Part shown: positions 44,383 through 53,722 of the stretch, piece by piece
Layout: every line of letters starts with the position of its first letter
Position numbering within the stretch: position 1 is the first letter of the stretch
Assembly: GCF_006337125.1 (NCBI RefSeq)
Contig: NZ_CP040887.1
Coordinates: 3,100,001-3,164,000, forward strand
Length of the DNA: 64,000 nt
Direction: 5' to 3'
Source of the DNA: Serinicoccus chungangensis
Lineage (GTDB): Bacteria; Actinomycetota; Actinomycetes; Actinomycetales; Dermatophilaceae
The notes under the pieces: model-generated
What the model was told of the DNA's origin: nothing
Seen by the model: the letters and a program-made list of their open reading frames with translations, nothing else
Database searches by the model: none
Made by a program: the position numbers and the translations under genes

Positions 44383-47300
44383 GCACGCCTCACCCTTTTC
44401 AGCGTCCGCAACCGGGCGCTGGTCGCGCTCGCCACCGTCTTCGGCATCCTGGCCGGCCTGTGGTCGGCCAGCAGCCTGCCCCGCGAGCTCTTCCCGTCGC
44501 TGCAGTTCCCGGTGCTGGTCGTCGCCACCAGCACGCCCGGCTCCAGCACCTCGGTCGTCGAGGAGCAGGTCACCGAGCCGATCGAGGTCGCCGCGCAGGG
44601 GCTGAACGACGTCGTCGAGGTCTCCTCGACCAGCACCGACGGCTTCTCCTCGGTCGTCGTCGAGCTGGACTACGGCACCGACACGGGCGCCGCGCAGACC
44701 GACCTGCAGCGGGCCGTGCTCTCGCTGCCCGCCCTCCCCGACTCGGCCAGCCCGCAGATCTTCGCGGGCAACCTCGACGACTTCCCCATCATCCAGCTGG
44801 CGGCCAGCGGCGGGGAGGACGCCCGCGACCTCGTCGACCGGCTCGAGCGGGTGGTCATCCCCGACATCGAGGACATCGACGGCGTGCGCTCGGTCACCCT
44901 CTCCGGGGTGGCCGACCGGGTGGTCACCGTGGACCTCGACGAGGAGGAGGCCGCGGCGGCGGGGGTGACGCTGCAGACGGTGAGCCAGGTGCTGCAGGCC
45001 AACGGCGTCGTGCTCCCCGGCGGGTCCGTGCTCGACGGCGACACCGAGCTGCCGGTGCAGGTCGGCTCGCGGCTCACCTCGGCCGAGCAGATCGGCGCGC
45101 TGCCCATGCTCGGGCAGCAGGCGATCGCCGCCCAGCAGGCGGCCGCCCAGACCCGGAGCCAGGCGCAGGAGGCCCAGGCCGCCGCGGACGAGGCCGCCCA
45201 GGCGGCCCAGGCCGCACCCCAGGACCCCGAGCTGGCCGCCGCCGCGGCGGCCGCGGCCGGCGCGGCCGAGCAGGCCACCGCCGCCGCCGAGCAGGCCGGC
45301 GACGCCGAGATCCCCCTGCTGCGCGACGTCGCCACGGTGACCCTCGAGGAGCGGGAGGCGGCGGCATACACCCGGACCAACGGGGAGCCGAGCGTCGGCC
45401 TGGCCATCACCAAGACGCCGGACGGCAACGCGGTGGAGATCTCCGCCGAGCTGGCCGCGCTGCAGGACCAGATCAGCACCGACCTCGACGGCGGCGAGCT
45501 GGTGACGATCTTCGACGGCGCGCCGTTCATCGAGAAGTCCATCGAGGACCTGGCCACCGAGGGCCTGCTCGGGCTCGGCTTCGCCATCCTCGTGGTGCTG
45601 CTCTTCCTGCTCTCGGTGCGCCTGACCCTGGTCACCGCGGTGTCGATCCCGCTGTCGCTGCTCATCGCGCTGCTGGGCCTGCAGGTGGCGGACTACAGCC
45701 TCAACATCCTCACCCTCGGCGCCCTCACCATCTCGGTCGGCCGGGTGGTCGACGACTCGATCGTCGTCATCGAGAACATCAAGCGTCACGTCGCACGCGG
45801 CGAGGACCGGCGCACCGCCGTGGTCGAGGCGACCCGGGAGGTGGCCGGCGCGATCACCTCGGCGACCATCGCGACGGTCGCCGTCTTCCTGCCGCTCGGC
45901 TTCGTCGGTGGCCAGGTGGGCGAGCTGTTCCGCCCCTTCGCGGTGACCGTGACGCTGGCGATGCTCGCCTCGCTGCTCGTGGCGCTGACCATCATCCCCG
46001 TGCTCGGCTTCTGGTTCCTGGGCCGGCGCTCCGGCGGCGGCAAGCACGAGCCGGAGTCCACGCACACCGAGCACACCGACGAGCCGGACCGGATGCAGCG
46101 GGCCTACCTGCCGGTGCTGCGGACCGCCCTCGGCAGGCCCTGGCTGACCGTGCTCCTCGCGGTGCTCCTGCTGGGTGGCACGGGGTATGCCGCGACCCTC
46201 CTCAAGACCGACTTCATCGGCGGCACCGGGGAGAACACCCTCCAGGGCACGCTCACCATGCCGACCGGCACCACGCTCGACGACACCGACGACCAGGCGG
46301 GCGAGGTCGAGGCCTGGCTCGCCGACCAGGACGAGGTCGTCACCTACCAGGTGACCGCCGGCAGCCCCGGCGGGATCGAGGCGGTCTTCCTCGGCAGCGG
46401 GGCCAACTCCGCGACGTTCGCGGTGACCCTGGACGACGGCGTGGACGGCGAGGCCTTCGGCGAGGAGCTCACGACCTCCGTCGACCTGCCCGAGGGGGCC
46501 ACCTTCACCGCGCAGGCCGGCCAGCAGGGCGGGCCCACCAGCGCCGGGCTCGAGGTCCAGGTGCAGGGCCAGGACCTCGACCAGCTGGACGCCGCGGCCC
46601 AGGACGTCGCCTCCCTCATGGAGGAGGCCGGGGCGCTGGACGTCACGAACAACCTCACCGACACCGTGCCGGCCCTGCAGGTCGAGGTGGACCGCGAGGC
46701 CGCCGCGGCGGCCGGGCTGGCCGAGGCGCAGCTGGGTCAGACCATCCAGGCGGCGACCGACGGGGCGGTCGTCGGGCAGGTGGAGATCGACGCCTCCCAG
46801 GTGGACGTCGTCGTGAGCGAGGGCTCGGCCGACGACGTGGCCGCGCTGCGCGACCTGGAGGTCGGCTCCGACCCCGACGGCGAGCCGGTCGCCCTCGGCG
46901 AGGTGGCCGAGCTGCGCACGGTCGACGAGGCGGTCAGCATCACCCGGGTCGACGGGCTGCGCGCGGCCACGGTCACCGGGCGCGCGGCGACCGACGACCT
47001 CGGCGCGCTCACCGCCGACCTGCAGGAGCGTCTGGACGACCTGGAGACCCCCGCGGGCGTGCAGGTGACGCTGGGCGGCGTGAGCTCGGACCAGCAGGAC
47101 GCCTTCGCGGCGCTCGGGCTGGCCCTGCTGGCGGCCATCGCCATCGTCTACCTCGTCATGGTCGCGACCTTCAACTCGCTGGTCCAGCCGCTCATCCTGC
47201 TCGTGTCGGTGCCCTTCGCGGCGACCGGCTCGATCGCGCTGCTGCTGCTCACCGACACCGCGCTGGACGTGGCCTCGATGGTCGGGCTGCTCATGCTCAT

Positions 47301-47646
47301 CGGCATCGTCGTCACCAACGCGATCGTGCTCATCGACCTGGTCAACCAGTACCGAGCCCGCGGCTTCGGCCGCACCGAGGCCGTGCTCGAGGGGGCCCGG
47401 CACCGGTTCCGGCCGATCGTCATGACCGCGCTCGCGACCATCCTGGCGCTCACCCCGATGGCCTTCGCGGTCACCGGCGGCGGGGCGTTCATCTCCCAGC
47501 CCCTGGCCATCGTCGTCATCGGCGGCCTCATCAGCTCGACCGCCCTGACGCTCATCCTGGTCCCCGTGCTCTACGAGCTCGTCGGCCGGGGAGCGGCCTG
47601 GGCGGGCGGCCTGCGGTCGCGCCGGGAGGAGCGCCGGGCGGCCTGA
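44380..47646 (+). CDS. RND-superfamily exporter (AcrB/HAE1-like) with Ala-rich insertion
   Basis: The 1088-residue protein is a full-length RND permease: twelve membrane helices, two periplasmic-type loops, and the duplicated topology of AcrB. Helix 4 contains GRVVDDSIVVIENIKRH with Asp458/Asp459 for proton relay, and the second half shows LLMLIGIVVTNAIVLIDLVNQ. At about residues 245-308 the pore-docking region carries an Ala/Gln/Glu-rich, probably coiled-coil insert. In Gram-negative pumps this region docks to the outer-membrane channel. No membrane-fusion or outer-membrane gene is nearby, as expected for a Gram-positive. It is controlled by the divergent MarR gene. Confidence 0.93.
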   Translation: MARLTLFSVRNRALVALATVFGILAGLWSASSLPRELFPSLQFPVLVVATSTPGSSTSVVEEQVTEPIEVAAQGLNDVVEVSSTSTDGFSSVVVELDYGTDTGAAQTDLQRAVLSLPALPDSASPQIFAGNLDDFPIIQLAASGGEDARDLVDRLERVVIPDIEDIDGVRSVTLSGVADRVVTVDLDEEEAAAAGVTLQTVSQVLQANGVVLPGGSVLDGDTELPVQVGSRLTSAEQIGALPMLGQQAIAAQQAAAQTRSQAQEAQAAADEAAQAAQAAPQDPELAAAAAAAAGAAEQATAAAEQAGDAEIPLLRDVATVTLEEREAAAYTRTNGEPSVGLAITKTPDGNAVEISAELAALQDQISTDLDGGELVTIFDGAPFIEKSIEDLATEGLLGLGFAILVVLLFLLSVRLTLVTAVSIPLSLLIALLGLQVADYSLNILTLGALTISVGRVVDDSIVVIENIKRHVARGEDRRTAVVEATREVAGAITSATIATVAVFLPLGFVGGQVGELFRPFAVTVTLAMLASLLVALTIIPVLGFWFLGRRSGGGKHEPESTHTEHTDEPDRMQRAYLPVLRTALGRPWLTVLLAVLLLGGTGYAATLLKTDFIGGTGENTLQGTLTMPTGTTLDDTDDQAGEVEAWLADQDEVVTYQVTAGSPGGIEAVFLGSGANSATFAVTLDDGVDGEAFGEELTTSVDLPEGATFTAQAGQQGGPTSAGLEVQVQGQDLDQLDAAAQDVASLMEEAGALDVTNNLTDTVPALQVEVDREAAAAAGLAEAQLGQTIQAATDGAVVGQVEIDASQVDVVVSEGSADDVAALRDLEVGSDPDGEPVALGEVAELRTVDEAVSITRVDGLRAATVTGRAATDDLGALTADLQERLDDLETPAGVQVTLGGVSSDQQDAFAALGLALLAAIAIVYLVMVATFNSLVQPLILLVSVPFAATGSIALLLLTDTALDVASMVGLLMLIGIVVTNAIVLIDLVNQYRARGFGRTEAVLEGARHRFRPIVMTALATILALTPMAFAVTGGGAFISQPLAIVVIGGLISSTALTLILVPVLYELVGRGAAWAGGLRSRREERRAA

Positions 47647-47647
47647 G

Positions 47648-47661
47648 CGGCCCCGGGGCCG
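47648..47661. terminator. Perfect 14-bp palindrome CGGCCCCGGGGCCG between convergent genes
   Basis: The palindrome begins two bases after the RND gene stop and precedes the stop of the convergent fusion gene by 17 bases. A cruciform terminator is possible; there is no loop or T tract, so the call is weak. Confidence 0.35.
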
Positions 47662-47678
47662 ACCCCCGCGACGGCCCT

Positions 47679-50372
47679 TCAGTCGGTGAGGCGGGGGCTG
47701 CGGTAGGGCAGGGCGTCGGGTCGGCCGCAGCGCCACACGGCATACACCTGGACGGGGTGTCCCAGCTCCCGGGCGACGTGCTCGTCGATCGCGGCGGCCG
47801 TCCGGGGCTCGTCCAGCAGCTCGCTGAGCGGGTGCGCGGACCAGCCGCCGCGCTCCCCGGCCAGCCAGCAGGCGAGCAGCTCTCCGCCCAGCGGTCCGAG
47901 CTCGTCCGGGGTGAGCCCCGGCGCCGCCCACAGGGCGAGCACCGCGCCGCGAGGTCGCAGCTCGCTCGCCCGCGCCACCCAGCGGTCCAGGCGGCTGACC
48001 TCGAGCGCCCGGCGCAGGGGCCCGGCCGACGTGAGCAGCGCGAGGCCGCGCGCCTCGGCCGGGGAGAGCCCGAGCGCCGTCGCGCTGAGACCGTCCAGGT
48101 CTCGGCGCGGGTGGCGCGGCGACAGCCGCAACCAGCTCGCCAGCTCGGTCGCGGCGGGGCCGGTCAGCGTGTGCGCGGTCGCACGGGGGAGGAGCTCGGT
48201 GACGAGGTCGTCCGGCAGCTCGAGCAGGCCGACGCCCTCCTCGAGCCCGGCCGTGCGGGCGATCTCGGCGACCTGGCACGGGTTGGGACGCTGGGGGTAT
48301 GCCGTGCGCGCCGTCGCCCGCGCGTGCAGCTCCGCGACCGACCAGGTCGGCGCGGCCCGCCCCCGTCCCGCCGAGGCCGGTCGCCGCTGCGGGTGACGAG
48401 CCCCCGTCCCGCCGTCCGGGCGGGCACGCAGCCGGACCACGGCGGCCTGGCGGGCGCCGAGGTCCACCCCCCACGTGACCTTCGCCTCCAGGCCGAGGTC
48501 GGCGGCCACCACCTCCAGGCTGAGGGCCAGGGCGCCGAGCGAGAGCAGGAGGTCGCGGCGGCCGGCGTCGGCGACGGGCAGCTCGCGGTCGGCGTGCCAC
48601 CCCAGCACCAGCGTGTCCTCGTCCAGCGCCCGCACGTCCCACGGCTGGGTGTTGTGCGCGCTGGGGGCGCGGCCCCAGTCGTGGGCGCGGGCCAGCAGAC
48701 GCACCGCCGGGCCGCCCGGGCGACCGCCGTCAGCCCCCCGGCCCGGGTCGCGCCTCTGCTCGCCGTCGCCCTCTCCGTCCGGCCCGGCCTCGTCTTCGCC
48801 GCGCGGCGGACCGCTCGCACGACGGAGGTCCCCGTCGTCCGTGCCGCGTGGCTCGACGCCCACGTGCACCGGCCGGGTGTAGAAGCAGGTGCCGTGCAGC
48901 GGCCTGCCGCCCATGGCGACGAACTGCGCCTGGGACCCGCGGTTGTCGTCCTCGACGAAGGTGACGCGGAGCGCGCCGTAGCCCCCGGCCTGCAGACCCT
49001 GCAGCAGCTCCCGGGACAGGTGGCGCATGAGCCCCTGACCGCGCGCACCCGGCACGGTCCCCTTGATGATGAGCACGGCGTCGCGGCGGTAGCGCCGCCG
49101 GGTCGCGAGCAGCCGCACGGCGTCGACCGGCCCGAGCCGGCCCCCGGTGGAGCGGACGAAGTCGGTGAGGTCGGGCACGACCAGCACGAAGGCCACCGGC
49201 TCCCCGTCGAGCTCGAGCCACAGCAGCAGGCGCTCGTCGAGCAGGTGCGCCAGCCCGTCGGTCGCGGCGGCCAGCTCGTCGGCCTCGATCCGGGTGAAGT
49301 AGCCGAGCTCGGCGAAGGAGGCGTTGAGCATGTGCCGCAGGACCGGCAGCTGCTCCTCCAGCTGGCTGCGGTCCGCGTGCCGCAGCACGACCCCCGGGGG
49401 CAGCGGGCCGCTGCCGAAGAGCGAGGTCGGGTCCAGCGAGGCCAGGTCGGGACAGATCCAGGTGGACCCCGTCCAGACCCGCTCGAACCCGGCCGCCTCC
49501 CAGTCCCGGGCGTAGTGCGGCGGGCTCCACGGCCCGTCGAGGAAGCCCGGCTCCTCCCACCCCGAGGTCACCACTCCGCCGACCTGGTTGGGCAGCAGCG
49601 AGACCGGGCCGAGCAGGCGGGTGCGCCCGCGCTGCCGCGCCAGGTCCTCGGCGTACTCGACCATCGCGACCAGGGCAGCCTCCCCGGCGAACTCGGTGGC
49701 CCCGAGCAGCAGCGTGCGCTCGCCGAGCTTGTGGTCCATGCGGTCGTCGGTATGCAGCGTCGTGCGCCCGTGGACCACGCCCCAGGGGTCGCGCACGAGG
49801 TAGAGCTGGACGGCCCCGTGCGCGTGGTGCGGGCCGTTCCCGGTCCACCACGAGTGGACGGTGCTGTGCCACAACGGCACCCCGTGCGTCTCGCGCCGGG
49901 TGCCCCACGGCGGCACCCGCAGGAACTCGCGCAGGTCGGCGCGGGTGCGGACCGGCTCGACGCGCAGCACGGTGCCCCCACCGGAGCGCCGGCGGACCAC
50001 CGGGGGACCGACCTCCTCGCGGCCCACGGGCGTGAAGCGCTCGACGTGCGCCATCCGCCCGTCCTCGGCCCGCCACACCCCGTTGCTGTAGCCGTCCGGG
50101 TTCGCCTCGTGCACCTGGACCACGCACCCGGCCACGTCCTGCACCCGCCGGCGCGCGTCCGCGCCGGCCGCGGTGTCGACATACCAGGCGATGACGCCGG
50201 TGCGGCGCACCCCGGCGCGCAGCCACTCGCGCCGCACCGGGTCGGCGTCCTCGAGCGCCCGGGCGACCGAGCGCAGCCACGCCCCCGAGGCGCGTCCCCG
50301 GGCCGGCTCGACGGTGATCATCACCGCGGCCCGGGCCAGCGGCGGCGCCGCCGAGAAGTCACGGGTGCGCAC
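47679..50372 (-). CDS. Acyltransferase (YghO/GNAT-like) fused to Acg-type nitroreductase
   Basis: The 897-residue protein joins two enzymes. Residues about 1-510 resemble YghO-type GNAT acyltransferases, with LLGPVSLLPNQVGGVV, WSPPHYARDWEAAGFERVW, and the acyl-CoA site GTVPGARGQGLMRHLSRE near 440. A 40-residue Gly/Arg/Asp linker (about 515-555) follows. Residues about 556-897 resemble Acg-family FMN nitroreductases: RAPSAHNTQPWDV at the start, DRELPVADAGRRDLLLSLGA and GWSAHPLSELLDEPR. The fusion is intact in one frame. GTG 50372 follows AGGAGG by six bases; it overlaps the upstream ABM gene by 14 bases. It ends a three-gene operon with an adenylate-forming enzyme. Substrate is unknown. Confidence 0.85.
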   Translation of the reverse strand: MRTRDFSAAPPLARAAVMITVEPARGRASGAWLRSVARALEDADPVRREWLRAGVRRTGVIAWYVDTAAGADARRRVQDVAGCVVQVHEANPDGYSNGVWRAEDGRMAHVERFTPVGREEVGPPVVRRRSGGGTVLRVEPVRTRADLREFLRVPPWGTRRETHGVPLWHSTVHSWWTGNGPHHAHGAVQLYLVRDPWGVVHGRTTLHTDDRMDHKLGERTLLLGATEFAGEAALVAMVEYAEDLARQRGRTRLLGPVSLLPNQVGGVVTSGWEEPGFLDGPWSPPHYARDWEAAGFERVWTGSTWICPDLASLDPTSLFGSGPLPPGVVLRHADRSQLEEQLPVLRHMLNASFAELGYFTRIEADELAAATDGLAHLLDERLLLWLELDGEPVAFVLVVPDLTDFVRSTGGRLGPVDAVRLLATRRRYRRDAVLIIKGTVPGARGQGLMRHLSRELLQGLQAGGYGALRVTFVEDDNRGSQAQFVAMGGRPLHGTCFYTRPVHVGVEPRGTDDGDLRRASGPPRGEDEAGPDGEGDGEQRRDPGRGADGGRPGGPAVRLLARAHDWGRAPSAHNTQPWDVRALDEDTLVLGWHADRELPVADAGRRDLLLSLGALALSLEVVAADLGLEAKVTWGVDLGARQAAVVRLRARPDGGTGARHPQRRPASAGRGRAAPTWSVAELHARATARTAYPQRPNPCQVAEIARTAGLEEGVGLLELPDDLVTELLPRATAHTLTGPAATELASWLRLSPRHPRRDLDGLSATALGLSPAEARGLALLTSAGPLRRALEVSRLDRWVARASELRPRGAVLALWAAPGLTPDELGPLGGELLACWLAGERGGWSAHPLSELLDEPRTAAAIDEHVARELGHPVQVYAVWRCGRPDALPYRSPRLTD

Positions 50373-50691
50373 GACCGGCCTCCTCAGCCGCACCGCGCCG
50401 CTCGTAGACCCGGATGTAGCCCCCGGTCGCGTGCTGCGTCCCGTCGGTCACCCACTGCATGAGCTCACGGTGCACCCCGCTGCGGGCGAAGCGCAGGAGG
50501 TCCTCCCGGGTGGTGAAGTAGCCGATGGTGCCGAGCGTGAACGGCGGGTCGAGGTAGACCTGGTGGTGCACGTACCCCGGCATCCGGCGCATCTGGTCGA
50601 CCATCGCCCTCCAGCGCGGCCCCAGGCGCAGCCAGGCCACCGGGGACGTGTAACGCGTCGCGCCGACGAAGACCGCCCCTGCGCCCTCCAT
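50359..50691 (-). CDS. Small ABM-like (dimeric alpha/beta-barrel) monooxygenase-type protein
   Basis: The 110-residue protein has the length and pattern of the antibiotic-biosynthesis-monooxygenase (ABM)/ferredoxin-like barrel fold: a first strand VFVGATRYTSP, a helix RLGPRWRAMVDQMRRMPGYV, a strand HHQVYLDPPFTLGTIGYFT, and a last helix LLRFARSGVHRELMQWV. Such proteins are cofactor-free oxygenases or small binding proteins. The Trp, Tyr and His placements are unlike characterised members, so the call is tentative. Start ATG 50691 overlaps the PaaK-like stop in TGATG and its own end overlaps the fusion gene by 14 bases: a tightly coupled three-gene operon. Confidence 0.68.
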   Translation of the reverse strand: MEGAGAVFVGATRYTSPVAWLRLGPRWRAMVDQMRRMPGYVHHQVYLDPPFTLGTIGYFTTREDLLRFARSGVHRELMQWVTDGTQHATGGYIRVYERRGAAEEAGRAHP

Positions 50692-52286
50692 CAGCCCGCG
50701 GCACCCGGGCGGAGGTAGACGCGCTTGAGCGTGTCCGGCATCGCGGCGAACGGCCCCGTGCCGGCGTCGTGCACCCGCACCTCGATGTCGTCGCTGCGCT
50801 CGCTCTCCTCCAGCGACTGCGCGAAGTCGCGGCTGGTCCGCGCGAGGTAGTCGACGACGCCCGCGCGCACCCCGTCGGCGAGCGCCGCCCGCTCCCCCGC
50901 CCCGAGCCGCACGTCCTCCCGCAGCTCGAGGTGGATCGTCGGCTGCTGGCGGGTGGCGTCCTGCTCGACGTCCTCGAGGGTCAGGGTGAACGAGCCGATC
51001 TGGGCGGCCCGCCGCGGGTCGGTGTAGAGACCGTTCTCGACGTCCTGGGGGTAGATGTTGGCGCCCATGAAGGAGATCGTGGCGTCGGCCCGGCCGAAGA
51101 GCAGGAGCAGGGGCAGCTTCATGCCCTGCTTGACGAAGGCCTCCCGGGCCGGCGCCTGCCACTCGGGCTGGCTGCGCAGCACCGCCGCGAGGTCGTGCCA
51201 GTCCATGAGCCGGGCCTCGTCGCCGATGTTGTAGCGCAGCTTGGGCGAGAGCACCGCCGTCGAGGTGAGCGTGCACAGCAGCTCGCCCTCGGGGGTGGTC
51301 TCGAGGTAGGTCTCCAGCGGGTTGTACTGGAAGATCATCGGCGTCCGGGTCTCGCCCGGGCCCAGCACGGCCTCGCGCAGGTCGTGGTCCTCCAGCAGGG
51401 CGCGGCGCAGCCACACGGTGAGGTCGGTCTCGCCGCCGATGCCGATGGTGAGGTCGGACGCGCCGTAGCCGGAGCGGACGGTGAGGAAGCGCTCCTCGCA
51501 GTAGTCGCGCAGCGCCTCGGTCATCCCCTCGCCGCCGACCAGGCCGTGCATCCGCCAGGCCGGCCAGTCCCACCCCTCGGCGTCGAGCCGGTCGCGCAGG
51601 TCCTTGAGGAACGGTGGGTAGGCCGAGACCAGGTAGGTGAAGCCCGGCCCGAAGTGGCGCATCGTGTCGACGATCTTGTCGAGGTCGGGGCCGGTGTTCT
51701 TGACCATGGCGATCTTGGCCATGGCGATGCCGGTGTTGGTGCCGGTGGCCCAGGCGCCCATGGAGTAGGCGTTGATGACGAAGAGCCGCTGCTCGTCCCG
51801 CATCATCAGCGCGGTGAACCCGGCGACGTTGCGGTGGATGTCGGCGAGCTCGTCGCGCCCGCGCACCCAGTTGAAGGGGGTGCCGGAGCTGCCCGAGCTC
51901 TCGTCCACGAGCGTCCCCCTCAGCTCCAGGCGACCGGAGCGCGTGCGGGAGGTCTCGTCATACCGCTGGACGTAGCCCTTCTTGTCGGTGGGCGGGTAGT
52001 TCTCCAGGTCCCACCAGCGGAAGCGCCAGTCGTGCTCGGCGAGGTGCTGACGGTATGCCGGCACGTGCAGCGAGCCGAGCTGGCAGGTCATCCAGGCGTG
52101 CAGGCGGGCGAAGTCACCCATCCACGGCTGGTAGTGCGTCGCGGTCAGCCGCCAGGTCGCCGGGTGCACCTTGTAGAGGCTGTAGGTCGTGCTCAGCGCA
52201 CGCGTCCCCGCCTTGAGCGCACCCCGGCGCGCGGCCGTCAGCGGCGTGCTCATCCAGACCGACTCCCCCAGGCCTCTCCATCCCAT
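50691..52286 (-). CDS. PaaK/CapK-like adenylate-forming enzyme
   Basis: The 531-residue protein resembles phenylacetate-CoA ligase and other adenylate-forming enzymes: an AMP-binding segment LVDESSGSSGTPFNWVRGRD at about 127-145, a YGASDLTIGIGGETD region for acid or adenine contacts, LRYNIGDEARLMDW (motif with Gly-Asp), FGRADATISFMGANIYPQDVEN and LKRVYLRPG as the flexible end. Such enzymes activate a carboxylate as an acyl-AMP and then pass it to CoA, an amine or another nucleophile. ATG 52286 follows TAGAGT by eight bases. It is the first gene of the operon with the ABM-like and fusion genes; the natural acid is unknown. Confidence 0.85.
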   Translation of the reverse strand: MGWRGLGESVWMSTPLTAARRGALKAGTRALSTTYSLYKVHPATWRLTATHYQPWMGDFARLHAWMTCQLGSLHVPAYRQHLAEHDWRFRWWDLENYPPTDKKGYVQRYDETSRTRSGRLELRGTLVDESSGSSGTPFNWVRGRDELADIHRNVAGFTALMMRDEQRLFVINAYSMGAWATGTNTGIAMAKIAMVKNTGPDLDKIVDTMRHFGPGFTYLVSAYPPFLKDLRDRLDAEGWDWPAWRMHGLVGGEGMTEALRDYCEERFLTVRSGYGASDLTIGIGGETDLTVWLRRALLEDHDLREAVLGPGETRTPMIFQYNPLETYLETTPEGELLCTLTSTAVLSPKLRYNIGDEARLMDWHDLAAVLRSQPEWQAPAREAFVKQGMKLPLLLLFGRADATISFMGANIYPQDVENGLYTDPRRAAQIGSFTLTLEDVEQDATRQQPTIHLELREDVRLGAGERAALADGVRAGVVDYLARTSRDFAQSLEESERSDDIEVRVHDAGTGPFAAMPDTLKRVYLRPGAAG

Positions 52287-52294
52287 GGCCGGGA

Positions 52295-52300
52295 ACTCTA
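52295..52300 (-). promoter_or_regulatory. -10 box TAGAGT of the PaaK/ABM/fusion operon
   Basis: TAGAGT ends eight bases before ATG 52286 on the minus strand; a leaderless start is predicted. Confidence 0.5.
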
Positions 52301-52489
52301 GCGCCTGAGTCCGGCGGACGGGGTCCGCGTCGCGATCCCGCTCGACAGCTCCTGACGCCCGGGCGCACGGCCTCGCTCGGACACCAGCGCGGACCCCACC
52401 TGGTGTCGTACGATCCCCCCGAGGTGATGGTGGGCGTCGTCGGCCGCCTGGTGGTGCCGGCAGGCCCGGCACAGGGGAGGGAGATCGCG

Positions 52490-53704
52490 ATGGTCGCTAC
52501 CCGCAGGAGCGTCCTGCTGGCCTTGTCCCTCGTGCCGCCGGCCATGGCCGTCCCGGTCGGGACGGCCGCCGCCGCGGTGCAGCCGTACGTCAGCCTGCGC
52601 CGTCACGTCACCCCGGCCCACTTCGAGCAGGCCTCGCGCACCGCCGTGGTCGTGGAGAACCGGTCCGGCCGAGCCCACCTGAGGTTGGCGTCGAGCGGCC
52701 TGCTGACGGGGCGGGACGCCACGCTGACCGGCACCTCCGCCCCCTACTACTACGGTCGCCTGACCTCACCCAAGACCACGTCGGCCCAGCCGTTCGACAG
52801 GATCATCACGTCCTGGAACGCCGTGACGCCGGCGGGCACCTGGGTGAAGGTGGAGGTCCGCGCCTACCGTCCCGCCGAGTCGCGCTGGACGAGGTTCTAC
52901 ACCATGGGGGTCTGGGCGCAGGGCACGGGAACGATCAAGCGGCACAGCGTGGCGGGTCAGGGGGATGCGGACGGCTCCGTCGACACGGACGTGCTGAGGC
53001 TCATGGGTGGGGCGGTGTGCACCCGGTTCCAGTACCGGCTGACCCTGTGCACGACCGACCGGACCGTCAGCCCCGGTGTGGACCTGGTGGCCGTCATGAC
53101 GTCGAACTCGGCCAAGGAGGGGGCGGGGCTGCCCGTCTACTCGGACCGGCAGGCCTGGGGGCGCGACCTGAACGTCCCCCGGCGCTCGCAGATGATCTAC
53201 CCGGACGGCGGGGAGGTGTGGTGCTCGCCCACCTCCGTCTCCATGGTCCTGGCCTACTGGGGCACGAGCGTCACCGTGCCCCGCGCGGCGGCACGCACCT
53301 ACGACTACACCTACCGGGGCCACGGCAACTGGCCGTTCAACACCGCCTGGGCCTCCACCTACGGGCTGGAGGCGTACGTCACCCGGATGGGCTCGCTCGC
53401 CCAGCTCGAGGAGTGGATCAGCGCCGGGGTGCCGGTCGTCATCAGCATCGCCTGGAAGAGAGGGGAGCTCAGCGGCGCGCCGATCCCGTCCAGCAACGGG
53501 CACGTCGTCGTGGTCCGCGGCTTCGGCAGCAAGGGCGACGTCATCGTGAACGACCCCGCGGCGTCGAGCGATGCCCGGGTCCGCGTGGTCTACCGGCGTC
53601 TGGAGCTCTTCCGGGTGTGGCTGAAGTACTCCGGTGGCACGGCCTACCTCATCCACCCACGCCGCCACGCCGTCCCGACCGACAAGCGCCACGGCAGCTG
53701 GTAG
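52490..53704 (+). CDS. Secreted C39-type cysteine peptidase-like protein
   Basis: The 404-residue protein has a signal peptide with a twin-arginine-like start, ATRRSVLLALSLVPPAMA, probably cleaved after residue 30. A beta-rich N-terminal half (about 35-200) is followed by a papain-like C39_2 domain: catalytic Cys245 in EVWCSPTSVSMVLAYWG, His338 in NGHVVVVRGFG and the Asp in VIVNDPAA. Such peptidases cut peptides or peptidoglycan-linked proteins outside the cell. ATG 52490 is seven bases after GGGAGGGAG. It is divergent from the PaaK operon (about 200 bases between) and shows no other link. Confidence 0.88.
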   Translation: MVATRRSVLLALSLVPPAMAVPVGTAAAAVQPYVSLRRHVTPAHFEQASRTAVVVENRSGRAHLRLASSGLLTGRDATLTGTSAPYYYGRLTSPKTTSAQPFDRIITSWNAVTPAGTWVKVEVRAYRPAESRWTRFYTMGVWAQGTGTIKRHSVAGQGDADGSVDTDVLRLMGGAVCTRFQYRLTLCTTDRTVSPGVDLVAVMTSNSAKEGAGLPVYSDRQAWGRDLNVPRRSQMIYPDGGEVWCSPTSVSMVLAYWGTSVTVPRAAARTYDYTYRGHGNWPFNTAWASTYGLEAYVTRMGSLAQLEEWISAGVPVVISIAWKRGELSGAPIPSSNGHVVVVRGFGSKGDVIVNDPAASSDARVRVVYRRLELFRVWLKYSGGTAYLIHPRRHAVPTDKRHGSW

Positions 53705-53722
53705 CCCCGGACCGGGGGCCGG

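Noticed and set aside
44460..50462. Long plus-strand open frame running through the RND gene and antisense to the fusion gene
   Set aside because: It is out of frame with the RND protein and antisense to a clear two-domain protein; the translation is low-complexity GC noise.
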